Of a DNA stretch of 64,000 bases, positions 1 through 7,560 are shown in pieces; position 1 is the stretch's first letter, and the number at the start of each line of letters is the position of its first letter. This stretch comes from CAVTWJ01 sp964525605. GTDB lineage: Bacteria > Oederibacteriota > Muellerivitia > Muellerivitales > Muellerivitaceae. Where the stretch lies: positions 1 to 64,000 of the forward strand of contig CAZGKT010000003.1 in the NCBI GenBank assembly GCA_964525605.1, given 5' to 3'. The position numbers were made by a program, and so were the translations under genes. A model generated the notes under the pieces. The model was not told where the DNA came from, did not search any database, and saw only the letters and a program-made list of their open reading frames with translations.

Positions 1-76
1 GCTGGGGTAGCTCAGTTGGTAGAGCAGCCGCCTTGTAAGCGGCAGGTCGCCGGTCCGATTCCGGTCCCCAGCTCCA
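1..76 (+). tRNA. tRNA-Thr (anticodon TGT)
   Basis: The sequence folds as a complete cloverleaf: acceptor stem GCTGGGG/CCCCAGC (1-7 with 66-72), D arm 10-25, anticodon stem GCCGC/GCGGC (27-31 with 39-43) around loop CTTGTAA, T stem 49-53/61-65, discriminator T73 and an encoded CCA at 74-76. Anticodon TGT (34-36) reads ACA, so this is tRNA-Thr. The T loop reads TCCGATT, which places C rather than T at position 55, where nearly all elongator tRNAs carry pseudouridine. That is the only oddity. The gene begins at the first base of the window, so its promoter is not visible. Confidence 0.96.
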
Positions 77-253
77 TTTTTAAAACAGATGTTCTTTGCC
101 TGTGTCAAAAGCCTTTGTTGTCAAGGAAATGATCAACCTTGCGGACGAATGCTTCATTTTTGGGGCGCGTCATTGAGCACAAACATCGTAAATATCCATA
201 AAAAAGCAAAACGAATGACACGTCTATAATGCGAAGATTTTTTCAAAAATTAT
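77..253. other. Intergenic, no feature seen
   Basis: This AT-richer spacer lies between the tRNA and the end of a minus-strand gene. I see no open frame with a start signal, no convincing hairpin with a T run, and no sigma-54 motif. Confidence 0.5.
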
Positions 254-631
254 TTATTTTCCGGTGTAATCCTTCAACCCGTTGACCGAGTGCAGTTCGA
301 TTCCAGTTTGATCCAGCATGCTGCTTAGGGTGACTTTCTGGTCATTGGTCAATTCTTTTTTTCCATTCTCGACATAGTCGGCTTTGACCTGGTCTTTAAT
401 CGCTTGCACGGATGCGAGTAAAACATTGGCCTGATCCGTGGTCAACTTCCCAACTTTTGAGTCCGCGTTGACCTTGGCGATTTGATTGTGGATGCGGGTC
501 CATATTTGGGTTTTCGTCATGTTCTGGCCCGGAACGAATATTTCCGCCGGGGTCGCGACATATTGGGCTTGGGCCAAAGACGCCGCTCCCAATGTGCCGA
601 TGAATAGGGCTGCAAAAGCATACTTTTTCAT
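254..631 (-). CDS. Small secreted helical protein, function unknown
   Basis: A 125-residue protein with a clear Sec signal peptide (residues 1-22, ending SLAQA-Q). The mature part is hydrophilic and Lys/Gln/Asp-rich and reads as mostly helical, with no cysteines. I recognise no family. An AAGGAGG ribosome site precedes the ATG at 631. The start overlaps the stop of the upstream gene (628-846) by ATGA, so the two are translationally coupled and form the end of a three-gene operon with 891-1052. That operon starts at a sigma-54-type promoter near 1103-1116. By inference it is a periplasmic stress protein; a Spy-like role is possible but not shown. Confidence 0.8.
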   Translation of the reverse strand: MKKYAFAALFIGTLGAASLAQAQYVATPAEIFVPGQNMTKTQIWTRIHNQIAKVNADSKVGKLTTDQANVLLASVQAIKDQVKADYVENGKKELTNDQKVTLSSMLDQTGIELHSVNGLKDYTGK

Positions 632-846
632 TCACTGCCTCCTTGAAGGTTCCTGCTTGGTTTTTGAAATGAACTGCTGGGGCCTGCTATCCGCCAAAGA
701 AGAATCCCGATGAAGGGCAACAGGAGTACCAAAAGGCTGAACAACGATTTATCGAGGTTTGAATCGATGCTGATGTATATCCGCAAAAGTGCCCAAAGGT
801 CCGTGATGAAGACTGTGATGCAAAATATGATGATCAACACGTTCAT
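628..846 (-). CDS. PLDc_N-like two-TM small membrane protein
   Basis: A 72-residue protein with two hydrophobic segments (about 2-24 and 36-52). The pattern of a hydrophobic helix, a charged turn, then LLPFIGILLWRIAG resembles the PLDc_N domain, the membrane anchor found alone in many small bacterial proteins and at the N terminus of cardiolipin synthases. No phospholipase HKD motif is present, so it is not itself a phospholipase. It is the middle gene of the operon 1052 to 254. Its ribosome site is weak, and it shares ATGA with the next gene. Function unknown. Confidence 0.7.
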   Translation of the reverse strand: MNVLIIIFCITVFITDLWALLRIYISIDSNLDKSLFSLLVLLLPFIGILLWRIAGPSSSFQKPSRNLQGGSE

Positions 847-890
847 TCTATTTCTTACGCTTTCTGAGAAGATCCCGGTGTTATTACGTT

Positions 891-1052
891 TTATCGCGTT
901 TCGATCCGGGGCAGGTGAATGGTGATGACATCGTTCCGATTCTGGAAATAACTGATCGCGAACACGGCGGCTAAGATGATCAAAACACCTAACAGAATAA
1001 AATTTGCGGATGTTTCACCTTTTTGATTTATTGTTTTAGCCGTCGATTTCAT
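891..1052 (-). CDS. Small single-TM protein, first gene of a sigma-54 operon
   Basis: A 53-residue protein starting at the ATG at 1052 (MKSTAK), with one membrane helix at about residues 17-36 and a charged C-terminal tail. A longer frame opens at a TTG at 1106, but that codon is part of the -12 element of the predicted promoter, so the downstream ATG is chosen. The ribosome site is weak. The next gene starts 44 bases downstream. No family recognised. Confidence 0.55.
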   Translation of the reverse strand: MKSTAKTINQKGETSANFILLGVLIILAAVFAISYFQNRNDVITIHLPRIETR

Positions 1053-1100
1053 TTCGCCCGCTTCTTTGAAATGTATCTCACCAGAGGACAGTTCATGAAA

Positions 1101-1117
1101 AAGCAAGGATCATGCCC
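1101..1117 (-). promoter_or_regulatory. Sigma-54 promoter P1
   Basis: Read on the minus strand, GGCATGATCCTTGCTT has GG at 1116-1115 and GC at 1104-1103, exactly 10 bases apart, with TTGC at -12. The predicted start is near 1091, 39 bases before the ATG at 1052. A two-part upstream element (1168-1204) lies 77-112 bp upstream. Confidence 0.75.
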
Positions 1118-1167
1118 GAATGACCGGGCAGGCCGGCATGCCCTTCGCTCCCATTTTGTCATCCGAC

Positions 1168-1204
1168 TCGATCAAAATGATCCGGATCATTCTCCCTTTG
1201 ATAG
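1168..1204 (-). promoter_or_regulatory. Upstream activator element U1
   Basis: On the minus strand it reads ATCAAAGGGAGA, a spacer, then GATCATTTTGATC. The two ATC triplets are 21 bp apart. The second half is an inverted repeat like the TTGATCA-type operators of the XylR/DmpR family. It lies at about -77 to -112 of P1. Confidence 0.55.
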
Positions 1205-1366
1205 ATCAGTGAAATGAAAAAAGTATTTGTGAATCCGAGCCCGCCGGCATTGATGTTCCATTCCGAAATGCCGATAGTGAAGAGGTTGAAAAAAAGTAAA
1301 GCATTTCATGGATCCGGAAATTTCAATTGGGAATCTTCGGGTTTTCAAAATAAAAAGGAGCGGCAA

Positions 1367-1954
1367 ATGAAACCGAAGACTTTAAGCTGGGTGTTGGCGA
1401 CCGTACTGTTGGCGGGAAGCGCGGGTTGGTGCCGGGCGGATGATGACAACCGGGTCATCAGCAAACTGGGGCAGAACTCCCCGATGGATCATCTCAGGAC
1501 GGCTTCCTTCTACCTGGTTTTTAACGGGGATAAATCTGAAAGCCTTCCGGCCCTTCAATCAGGGGATAACGCCCGATTTTATTCCAAGGTCTGGGACGGA
1601 CTCTACCTGCAGGTCAACACCGAAGTGGGGGACCAGGGCGTCACGGGCTATATGTTCTCTTTCTCATCCGACGAAGCGGGCCTGAGCCCTCTGGCGACTA
1701 ATGAATTGCGGGATGTACCGACCATGCGAGAAGTGGCCGCGATGGATTTCCGGTCTGATGACAATTTTTCCGTCCGGGTCTTGAAGCCGGGCCCCGGAAC
1801 ACCGGATAACCGTGGGGCGTTTCGGATGATTCATTACTCCGGGATGGACATGGAAATAAGGGTGCTGGGTTTTGGTATTGGTAACACCGGGTTGAAGCGA
1901 AAGCCCGATTTTAACAACCTTTCCGTCATGGTGACGGTGAGGGAAAAGGCCTGA
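1367..1954 (+). CDS. Secreted protein of unknown function
   Basis: A 195-residue protein. The ATG at 1367 is chosen because AAAAAGGAG precedes it and a signal peptide follows at once (hydrophobic core at residues 7-22, ending WCRA-DDD). The same frame is open back to 1214 but has no ribosome site there. The mature part is rich in beta-type sequence, with FYLVFNGDK near its start and VLGFGIGNTG near its end, suggesting a compact periplasmic or outer-membrane-associated beta domain. No family recognised. It stands alone and is followed by a strong terminator. Confidence 0.75.
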   Translation: MKPKTLSWVLATVLLAGSAGWCRADDDNRVISKLGQNSPMDHLRTASFYLVFNGDKSESLPALQSGDNARFYSKVWDGLYLQVNTEVGDQGVTGYMFSFSSDEAGLSPLATNELRDVPTMREVAAMDFRSDDNFSVRVLKPGPGTPDNRGAFRMIHYSGMDMEIRVLGFGIGNTGLKRKPDFNNLSVMVTVREKA

Positions 1955-2012
1955 ATTTAAGGGGAAAGTTCGGCCCGGCTGGGCTGAATTTCCCCAAGTG
2001 AGAATGAAACAC

Positions 2013-2068
2013 AAGAAGACCGGGTTCGGAAGTTGATTCGTCATCAACCTTCGGCCCGGTCTTTTTTT
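2013..2068 (+). terminator. Rho-independent terminator of the 1367-1954 gene
   Basis: A long hairpin: AAGACCGGG with CCCGGTCTT and AAGTTGAT with ATCAACCTT, closed by a short TCG-type loop and followed by T7. It lies about 60 bases after the stop. Confidence 0.85.
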
Positions 2069-2163
2069 ATGCCCTGTGAATAAAAAAGGCGGAAGCCTAA
2101 TGGCCCCGCCTTCATGCTGTAGAAAGATGATCGGAAGGTCTTACGTTCGGGAGCCTCCGTTGA

Positions 2164-2373
2164 TCAATGCCCACCCAAGTTGAGGATGATTCCCGCGCGC
2201 GGCTCGGGGTGGTAATGGTGATGGTGATGATGATGCCAATCCGGAACGACCACTACCCGGCCGCGGTCGCGGTCATCCCGGTGATCCCTGTCATGATCCC
2301 GGTCATCGGCCATCGCGATTCCCGCACTGACTAAAAACAAAACTCCCAAAAACAGCTTGAACGAACTTTTCAT
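2164..2373 (-). CDS. His/Asp/Arg-rich small secreted protein
   Basis: A 69-residue protein from the ATG at 2373, preceded by AAGGAG. Residues 1-23 are a signal peptide (ending AMA-DD). A run of Asp/Arg/His dipeptides (DRDHDRDHRDD) follows, then VVVVPDWH, a block of seven histidines, and a short hydrophobic end. Such His-rich periplasmic proteins usually bind divalent metals (Ni, Zn, Cu), but that is inference. Only a weak sigma-54-like site (CCGC at -12) lies upstream, and I do not call it. Confidence 0.72.
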   Translation of the reverse strand: MKSSFKLFLGVLFLVSAGIAMADDRDHDRDHRDDRDRGRVVVVPDWHHHHHHHYHPEPRAGIILNLGGH

Positions 2374-2582
2374 GTATTCTCCTTGCCTGAATTTTACGGT
2401 CACTTTTCCCGACGACCGGGGTTGGAAAAAAATCCAGCCTTGCGGGATAAGCGCCGTGTTTCCCGATGAAGACTAAAAGGAGTGAGTGAACCGTGAAGGC
2501 GCAACTTCAGTATCGGACCCGGACCGATATTTGACGAGAGGATGGGCGAAAGAATTCAAAAATATATTTAACCTTTCTCCCG

Positions 2583-2617
2583 CAATCAAATTGATCTGAA
2601 TCTCGATCATTGTGAGG
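2583..2617 (+). promoter_or_regulatory. Upstream activator element U2
   Basis: ATCAAATTGATC, a spacer, then ATCATTGTGA. The ATC triplets are at 2585 and 2606, 21 bp apart, and lie at about -79 to -110 of promoter P2. The rest of the gap 2404-2726 shows no gene. Confidence 0.6.
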
Positions 2618-2667
2618 TAAAGCATGAGGACTAAACGGCATCCGGCGAGGATTGACTCGATAAGCGC

Positions 2668-2685
2668 GGGGTATGGAACTTGCCT
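2668..2685 (+). promoter_or_regulatory. Sigma-54 promoter P2
   Basis: GGTATGGAACTTGCCT: GG at 2670-2671, GC at 2682-2683, spacing 10. The 12 bases GGTATGGAACTT and the following GC are identical to promoter P6 at 17232-17245. Predicted start near 2695, 32 bases before the ATG of the lmo0937-family gene. Confidence 0.78.
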
Positions 2686-2726
2686 TGAAAGGAAGTAACC
2701 AAATTCAGAAGTGAAAGGCTGTTCCC

Positions 2727-2873
2727 ATGTTATACACCATCGCGGTGATTCTGCTGGTTCTTTGGCTTTTAGGCATGATGACTTCCTATACTATGGGCGG
2801 GCTCGTCCATGTCATCCTCGTGATAGCGCTCATTGTTTTCGTGGTGGGGCTGATCCAGGGCCGGAAAGTCTAA
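2727..2873 (+). CDS. lmo0937-family small membrane protein
   Basis: A 48-residue protein with two membrane helices (about 1-16 and 24-43) and the end GLIQGRKV. The opening MLYTIAVILLVLWLLG and the GG turn between the helices match the lmo0937 (DUF5670) family, small inner-membrane proteins of unknown function found beside stress genes. AAAGG lies 8 bases before the ATG. It is the first gene after P2, and a DedA gene follows after a short gap. Confidence 0.85.
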   Translation: MLYTIAVILLVLWLLGMMTSYTMGGLVHVILVIALIVFVVGLIQGRKV

Positions 2874-2946
2874 TCCTCCGATATCCAGTGCTGCTTGATT
2901 CGAAAGTGGGTTTCGAAAACTGATTCCATGGCTGCAGTCCCTAGTC

Positions 2947-3534
2947 GTGCATCAGGGTTATGGAATGGTTTTCTTGGTGGTATTCCTCAACAACCTCTGT
3001 CTACCCATACCGGGGGATACGACCTTGTTGACGGCCGGGTTCCTTTCCGAAAAAGGGATCCTCTCACCTTGGATTGTGATTGCCATGGCAACCATTGCCT
3101 GTTTCACGGGAGCGACCCTCTCTTATGGTTTGGGGGTCAAATACGGCCGCCGATTGTTGGAAAAGAACCGATGGCTGATGATCACACCCAAACGGTTTGA
3201 AAAAATGGAACGTTTTTTTGGCCTCTATGGGGCAAAAGCGGTCTTCTTCGCTCGGTTTGTTGGTTTTCTCCATCCCGTGACCGGTCTTTTGGCCGGGATT
3301 TGGCAAACCCCCCGGCGTCCCTTTTTGGTCTATAACTTTGCCGGGTCCCTGGCCTACGCGTCCACCTACACGATGGCCGGGTTCCTTTTTAGACAAAAAT
3401 GGGAGATTTTTAAGCACGGTTTGGGACCGGTCGTTCTCAACATCGTTCTCGTGGGAATAGGAGTTTTAATTCTGGGGCTGTTTTTGCGCTTTACCCTTCA
3501 CGCTTTTTTTTCCGCATCTTCCCCTGGAAAATAA
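2947..3534 (+). CDS. DedA-family membrane protein (start uncertain)
   Basis: A 195-residue protein from the GTG at 2947. LPIPGDTTLLTAGFL near the start, then a G-rich membrane segment, ARFVGFLHPVTGLLAG and a C-terminal helix match DedA/SNARE-associated proteins. These are undecaprenyl-phosphate or phospholipid transporters or scramblases of the inner membrane. Family homology seems to extend upstream through an open frame (back to 2899) encoding IPWLQSLV, but no ATG, GTG or TTG is available there, so the true start is unclear. It probably shares the P2 transcript with the lmo0937-family gene. Confidence 0.82.
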   Translation: MHQGYGMVFLVVFLNNLCLPIPGDTTLLTAGFLSEKGILSPWIVIAMATIACFTGATLSYGLGVKYGRRLLEKNRWLMITPKRFEKMERFFGLYGAKAVFFARFVGFLHPVTGLLAGIWQTPRRPFLVYNFAGSLAYASTYTMAGFLFRQKWEIFKHGLGPVVLNIVLVGIGVLILGLFLRFTLHAFFSASSPGK

Positions 3535-3553
3535 ACCCCCGCGCTGGTCCGGT

Positions 3554-4156
3554 TTATAAAAGAAAGAAACTGATGCCCGCCTGCACCGGGATGAAGATGG
3601 ATGGATGAGCCATGGGGATTCCCAAACCGAAAGCAGATGTAAAATCCAGATCGATCCTCGTCTGAACAAAGACCGCCATGTCGCTCGAGAACTTGTAAAG
3701 AACCCCCGCGCCGGGCCCAAGATAAGGATCTATTTCGGATTTGTTGACCGAACGAATCGGATCTCCTTCGGGAAAGTTCTGGGTAAAGGTGTTAATGACG
3801 GCCCCTCCCCCCGCGAAAATAAAGGGATGAAAAGGTCCCTCGCCCAGGACCATCCGAAGGAATAGCGTCAGGGGAATGTAATTGAGCTGGGAGTTCACCG
3901 CGTCGGATAGGGTGACGATGTTGTACTGGTAGTAGCCGACGCCAAAGAAGAGTGCCCAGGTGTGGTTGAAACGGTAGCCAACGTTGATATCCCCGCCGTA
4001 TCCCGGGTTGGAGACTTCAATCGTTGAAATGGAGGGAAGGGCGAAACTCCCGTCAATTTGCTCAATCCACTGTTGATCCGGTTTCAAATCGGCCTGGGCC
4101 CAAACCGCAGAACCCGCCAAGCCCCACGCGAACATCACCGCCATGATTAATTTCAT
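3554..4156 (-). CDS. Outer-membrane beta-barrel protein
   Basis: A 200-residue protein from the ATG at 4156 (AGGAGA just upstream), with a signal peptide (residues 1-20, VWAQA). The mature part alternates aromatic and polar strands (GGDINVGYRF, WALFFGVGYYQY, PFHPFIFAGGGAV, DPYLGPGAGVLYKF) and ends in a strand closing with FFLL. This is the layout of an eight-strand OmpA/OmpW-like barrel. No specific function. It is convergent with the DedA gene, and the terminator of 4216-5436 lies upstream. Confidence 0.78.
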   Translation of the reverse strand: MKLIMAVMFAWGLAGSAVWAQADLKPDQQWIEQIDGSFALPSISTIEVSNPGYGGDINVGYRFNHTWALFFGVGYYQYNIVTLSDAVNSQLNYIPLTLFLRMVLGEGPFHPFIFAGGGAVINTFTQNFPEGDPIRSVNKSEIDPYLGPGAGVLYKFSSDMAVFVQTRIDLDFTSAFGLGIPMAHPSIFIPVQAGISFFLL

Positions 4157-4175
4157 TTTTTCTCCTGTCAGAATC

Positions 4176-4200
4176 AAAAAAAAGGGGCCCGAAGGCCCCT
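4176..4200 (-). terminator. Terminator after the Trp/Tyr-rich protein gene
   Basis: On the minus strand AGGGGCC-TTCG-GGCCCCT is followed by T8: a perfect 7-bp stem with a stable TTCG loop, 16 bases after the stop at 4216. Confidence 0.9.
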
Positions 4201-4215
4201 GGGGTTCGAAAAGGG

Positions 4216-5436
4216 TTAGTCCGGCTCGGCGGTTGCGGCGTTGTAGGGTTGGCCCTCGGCGTCAAACAAGTCCCAGGACCCGTTATTGAGTTTCAACATG
4301 ATCTCCAGGGGCCGTCCGTTGTTCACGTCCGAATAATCAATGCTTTGAACCCCCGAGGCCAGGTAGATAGGCGCGAAATTCTGGGGCGTCGCCCCGTCAT
4401 ACAAAAATGCGTCCCCATCGCCCGGCACGATCTTGACCACCCGCTTGCCGTCCGGGCTGGTGTAAGACTGGTCGTTGGCCTGTTCTTGTCCAGTCACAAC
4501 CACCGGATCGTCGGCGGAATTGGCGGGGATGTAGCTGTCGTCGTCATACACATACAGTTCTCCCACGTGGTAGGGGTCCTGCCACCACCAATAATCATCG
4601 TTATAGAAGCACCAGCGGTTGAAGCCGTTGTCATACCACCACCAACGTCCGTCGTAATTGCGGGTCCAAAAGAATTGGTCACCCGCGTACCAGCCGTACC
4701 AGTGATAGCCCGAGTTGTCGATATAGTGGGAATAGGAAAATCCGCCGTCCGTGTGCCAATAGTAACGGCCCCGTTGGGTCTCTGTCTGGTTTTCCCGGTC
4801 AATTTTCTGCATATATTCGGGGCGGTTCACGGCTGACATCTGCGTGCGAACGACGCTACCGTTGAATTGACGGGGTGAAACCAAGTTTGCTTTAAAGGCT
4901 CCGCCCTTGGGTCCGGTGGAAGGCATCCCGATCATGGAATGAGCTCGATCGGTGGATACCATTTCCGAGCGGTCGGAGATGTATTTGGGTTCGGTCTTCA
5001 CGCCGATCTTGGTCAGCTTTTGCCGGACGTAGCCGGGGGAATAGGCGTGATGCCGGACGGCGGTGGCTTCCCGGGCCGCAGGTGCGTGCGCCCCGGCCGG
5101 AGAGGCGGCCCTGTTGAAGGTGTGCTGAACCGGCTGGGCCGGCACGGCGGCTTTTTGGAAGGTGTGCTTCGCGGGCGCGACATTCCGGGTCCGGGTGACC
5201 TGCCCATAGGAAGGCTGATAGGCCGAGTGATAACCCGTGCTTCCGGTGGAATGGTTCATCTGAATCCTCGCGGGGGCAGAGGCGTGAAAGGACGCGGTCC
5301 CGCGGGTCCGAACGCCGCCGCCGCTTCCGGCGTTAAAACTTCCTCCCCCGTTACCGCCTCCTCCGCCCCTCTCGGCATAAACGGCCATGGCGATGGAAGA
5401 AGCCAAAATCAAAGTCAAAGCGGTGATTCGTTTCAT
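4216..5436 (-). CDS. Secreted Gly-rich, Trp/Tyr-rich protein
   Basis: A 406-residue protein with a signal peptide (residues 1-21). It has a Gly-rich stretch (about 24-46), a long Ala/Pro/Arg-rich, low-complexity basic region, and a strikingly aromatic region (about residues 225-300) with repeated WY, WWWY and YYWH clusters. An acidic domain follows with VVKIVPGDGDAFLYD and a final GSWDLFDAEGQP. No enzyme motif is visible; a surface or periplasmic structural role is inferred. It follows a sigma-54-type promoter (P3) with its own upstream element, and a strong terminator ends it. Confidence 0.72.
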   Translation of the reverse strand: MKRITALTLILASSIAMAVYAERGGGGGNGGGSFNAGSGGGVRTRGTASFHASAPARIQMNHSTGSTGYHSAYQPSYGQVTRTRNVAPAKHTFQKAAVPAQPVQHTFNRAASPAGAHAPAAREATAVRHHAYSPGYVRQKLTKIGVKTEPKYISDRSEMVSTDRAHSMIGMPSTGPKGGAFKANLVSPRQFNGSVVRTQMSAVNRPEYMQKIDRENQTETQRGRYYWHTDGGFSYSHYIDNSGYHWYGWYAGDQFFWTRNYDGRWWWYDNGFNRWCFYNDDYWWWQDPYHVGELYVYDDDSYIPANSADDPVVVTGQEQANDQSYTSPDGKRVVKIVPGDGDAFLYDGATPQNFAPIYLASGVQSIDYSDVNNGRPLEIMLKLNNGSWDLFDAEGQPYNAATAEPD

Positions 5437-5474
5437 ATTGCCCCTTTTTACGAAATGATGTACGGAAGGGAGTA

Positions 5475-5490
5475 GAGCAAGAAATGAGCC
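5475..5490 (-). promoter_or_regulatory. Sigma-54 promoter P3
   Basis: Minus strand GGCTCATTTCTTGCTC: GG at 5490-5489, GC at 5478-5477, spacing 10. Predicted start near 5465, 29 bases before the ATG at 5436. Confidence 0.75.
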
Positions 5491-5531
5491 CGGGTTAATC
5501 GCGAGAATTCAACCGGGGATATTTTTTCGAA

Positions 5532-5567
5532 CATCAGTTTGATCGATCTGTTTTCATTTCGATAATG
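5532..5567 (-). promoter_or_regulatory. Upstream activator element U3
   Basis: Minus strand ATCGAAATGA, a spacer, then ATCAAACTGAT, with ATC triplets 20 bp apart, at about -67 to -102 of P3. Confidence 0.55.
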
Positions 5568-5669
5568 TTCGCGCCCGGGGAAGGAGCCGGCGAATACCGG
5601 AAAACAGCCCTATCAATTTGATTTGAAAATTTTTTCGAGAATTTAACAAAGAATTCGCTAAATCCGAGC

Positions 5670-5872
5670 TTTTATTCCACGAATGAGAGTAGAATCAAAT
5701 CGATCAAGAGGCACCATCGCCTCTTCTTTGACCGGCCCCGGAGAATGTCTCGACAGAATCCGGACCAAACGAACCTTCCTTCCTCTGCTTCTTCCTTTGG
5801 TTCAACCCACTCGGCCCAAGTTTCATCCCAAACTAGAAGCACCCGTGGATTGAAGTCCACTAAGGAGCCGGT
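5670..5872 (+). promoter_or_regulatory. Conserved leader of the first sigma-54 activator gene
   Basis: About 200 bases are shared with the leader of the second activator gene (47990-48190). Shared blocks include GAGTAGAATCA, ACCGGCCCCGGAGAATGTC, TTTGGTTCAACC, ACTCGGCCCAAGTTT and GGATTGAAGTCCAC. A dyad CCGGA-GAA-TGTC-TC-GACA-GAA-TCCGG (5738-5763) is largely kept in the second copy. It may be an operator or a structured 5' UTR. No sigma-54 site is seen here. Confidence 0.55.
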
Positions 5873-7501
5873 ATGCGCGTAGATGATCTCGACCTCAAGG
5901 AACTATTGGAAGTGGACCCCGCCGGCGGAAAGATCCGCTTCGCCGGACAAAGAGCATTGATCTTCGACGCTGTTTCCCAGGGGCTTCTCCGCAAGGAACT
6001 CATCGGAACCTACGGTGAAAGGACGGCCCGGGGCATTCTCAGCCGCTATGGTTATATCCACGGACGGCGCCTGGCCGAGACCCTCAAGAACAAATTCAAA
6101 TGGGATACTGAAGAGGACTGGCAGAAGGCCGGGGCCAAGATTTACGCCCTCCAGGGTCTTTTCATGCAGGACCCGGACGGGCCGATCTCTTTAGGACCCG
6201 AAGGCGGCACCTGGCGTGTTTCCTATGAAGCCGAACAGCATCTGCTCCACATGGGCCGTTCGGATTCCCCCGTGTGCTGGAACCTTTGCGGTCTCATCTC
6301 AGGTTATTTAAGCTACGCTTCCGACAAGGAAATGTACGCGCTGGAGGACCGGTGCGTGGGGAAGGGTGACACCGCCTGCCATGTGGTTATCAAGTCTGAG
6401 GCCGAATGGGGCAATGAGGTGGGCGGGGAAATAGCGGTTTTCAAACGAATGGGAATCGACGACGTCCTGCGGGAGGTCACCAGCAGCCTCAAGAAAACCG
6501 AAAATGAGTTGCGTGAAAAAACCCGCAAGCTCTCCGTCATCGCCAAAATTGAAGAGGACCCGATGGAGCTGATGGCGAGAAGCCCGGAAATGCGCAAGCT
6601 GATGGATCTGGCCAAGACGATCGCCGCCATCGATTCCACGGTGTTGATCACCGGTGAGAGCGGTACGGGCAAGGAACGCGTCGCCCGTTACGTCCACGAC
6701 CACTCGCCCCACGTACAGGGCCCCTTCATCGCCATCAACTGCGGGGCCATCACGGAAACTTTGCTTGAAAGTGAACTTTTCGGACACGCGCGCGGGGCCT
6801 TTACAGGCGCCACGTCGGACCGGCCGGGACTCTTCGAGGCCGCCAACGGCGGGACACTCTTCCTGGACGAAGTGGGTGAAATCTCCCTCCCCATGCAGGT
6901 GAAACTTCTAAGGGCCATTCAGGAAAGGGAAATTCGCCGGGTGGGTGAAAACAAAAACCGCCCCGTGCGCGTGCGCATTGTCAGCGCCACCAACAAAGAC
7001 CTGTCGATTGAGGTGGCGGAAAAAAGGTTCCGGGGCGATCTTTACTACCGCTTGAACGTGGTGGAGCTGGCCGTTCCTCCCCTGCGCCAGCGCCGGGAAG
7101 ATATTCTTCCCCTCGCGCGCCTGCTTTTGGCCGAAGCCGCCCTTCAAATGAAACGATCCGTGGATGGATTGACCTCTCCCGCGGCAGACCAGCTGTTGGA
7201 ATATCCCTGGCCCGGCAACGTACGGGAACTGGCGAACGCCATGGAACGCGCGGTGGCGGTGGCCAAGACCAACCGGGTAGATGTGGACGACCTTCCGCCC
7301 CAGGTACTGTTGGTGATGCCGTTGATTACCGACCAGGGGGTGCCCCGCCTGATGAAGGACGTGGAGAGGGATTGCATTTTGAGCGCCTTGGAAAAAACGG
7401 ACGGCAACCGCCGGAAGGCCGCCGACCTGATGGGTTTGGGAGTGGCGACTCTTTACCGCAAACTAAAAGCGTACAAGTTGTTGGATAAGTTGAAGGACTG
7501 A
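5873..7501 (+). CDS. XylR/DmpR-type sigma-54 activator (copy 1)
   Basis: A 542-residue bacterial enhancer-binding protein. The N terminus (about 1-130) matches the XylR/DmpR sensory domain (RKELIGTYGERTARGILSRYGY). A V4R domain follows (about 130-185, ending EDRCVGKGDTACHVV), then a linker helix and an AAA+ domain (about 225-455) with Walker A GESGTGKE, the sigma-54 contact loop GAFTGA, Walker B GGTLFLDE and the R-finger region. A Fis-type HTH ends it (GNRRKAADLMGLGVATLYRK). Known relatives bind small aromatics and activate sigma-54 promoters from upstream TTGATCA-like sites. The effector here is unknown. The paralogue is at 48167. I infer it drives the GG-N10-GC promoters of this window. The start is ATG with AAGGAG six bases upstream. 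Confidence 0.93.
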   Translation: MRVDDLDLKELLEVDPAGGKIRFAGQRALIFDAVSQGLLRKELIGTYGERTARGILSRYGYIHGRRLAETLKNKFKWDTEEDWQKAGAKIYALQGLFMQDPDGPISLGPEGGTWRVSYEAEQHLLHMGRSDSPVCWNLCGLISGYLSYASDKEMYALEDRCVGKGDTACHVVIKSEAEWGNEVGGEIAVFKRMGIDDVLREVTSSLKKTENELREKTRKLSVIAKIEEDPMELMARSPEMRKLMDLAKTIAAIDSTVLITGESGTGKERVARYVHDHSPHVQGPFIAINCGAITETLLESELFGHARGAFTGATSDRPGLFEAANGGTLFLDEVGEISLPMQVKLLRAIQEREIRRVGENKNRPVRVRIVSATNKDLSIEVAEKRFRGDLYYRLNVVELAVPPLRQRREDILPLARLLLAEAALQMKRSVDGLTSPAADQLLEYPWPGNVRELANAMERAVAVAKTNRVDVDDLPPQVLLVMPLITDQGVPRLMKDVERDCILSALEKTDGNRRKAADLMGLGVATLYRKLKAYKLLDKLKD

Positions 7502-7511
7502 GTCATTGTTT

Positions 7512-7550
7512 CACCTTACCCCTTCTCCCTCAAGGGGAGAGGGTAGGGTT
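7512..7550 (+). repeat. CTCTCCCTCAAGGGGAGAG repeat, possible terminator
   Basis: A hairpin TCTCCCT-CAA-GGGGAGA followed by AGGGTAGGGTTTT, just after the activator stop. The same TCTCCCTCAAGGGGAGAGGG unit recurs at 44363-44383, so it is a dispersed intergenic repeat that may also end transcription. Confidence 0.6.
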
Positions 7551-7560
7551 TTAACTTGAA

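Noticed and set aside
891..1106. Longer form of the first operon gene starting at TTG 1106
   Set aside because: The TTG lies inside the -12 element of promoter P1, so it cannot be in the transcript.
2430..2460. Sigma-54-like site before the His-rich gene
   Set aside because: GG-N10-GC spacing fits, but -12 reads CCGC instead of TTGC and no paired upstream element is seen.
4249..4836. Plus-strand Val/Ile-rich open frame
   Set aside because: It mirrors the Trp/Tyr-rich gene on the other strand; the Val/Ile bias comes from reverse-complement codons.
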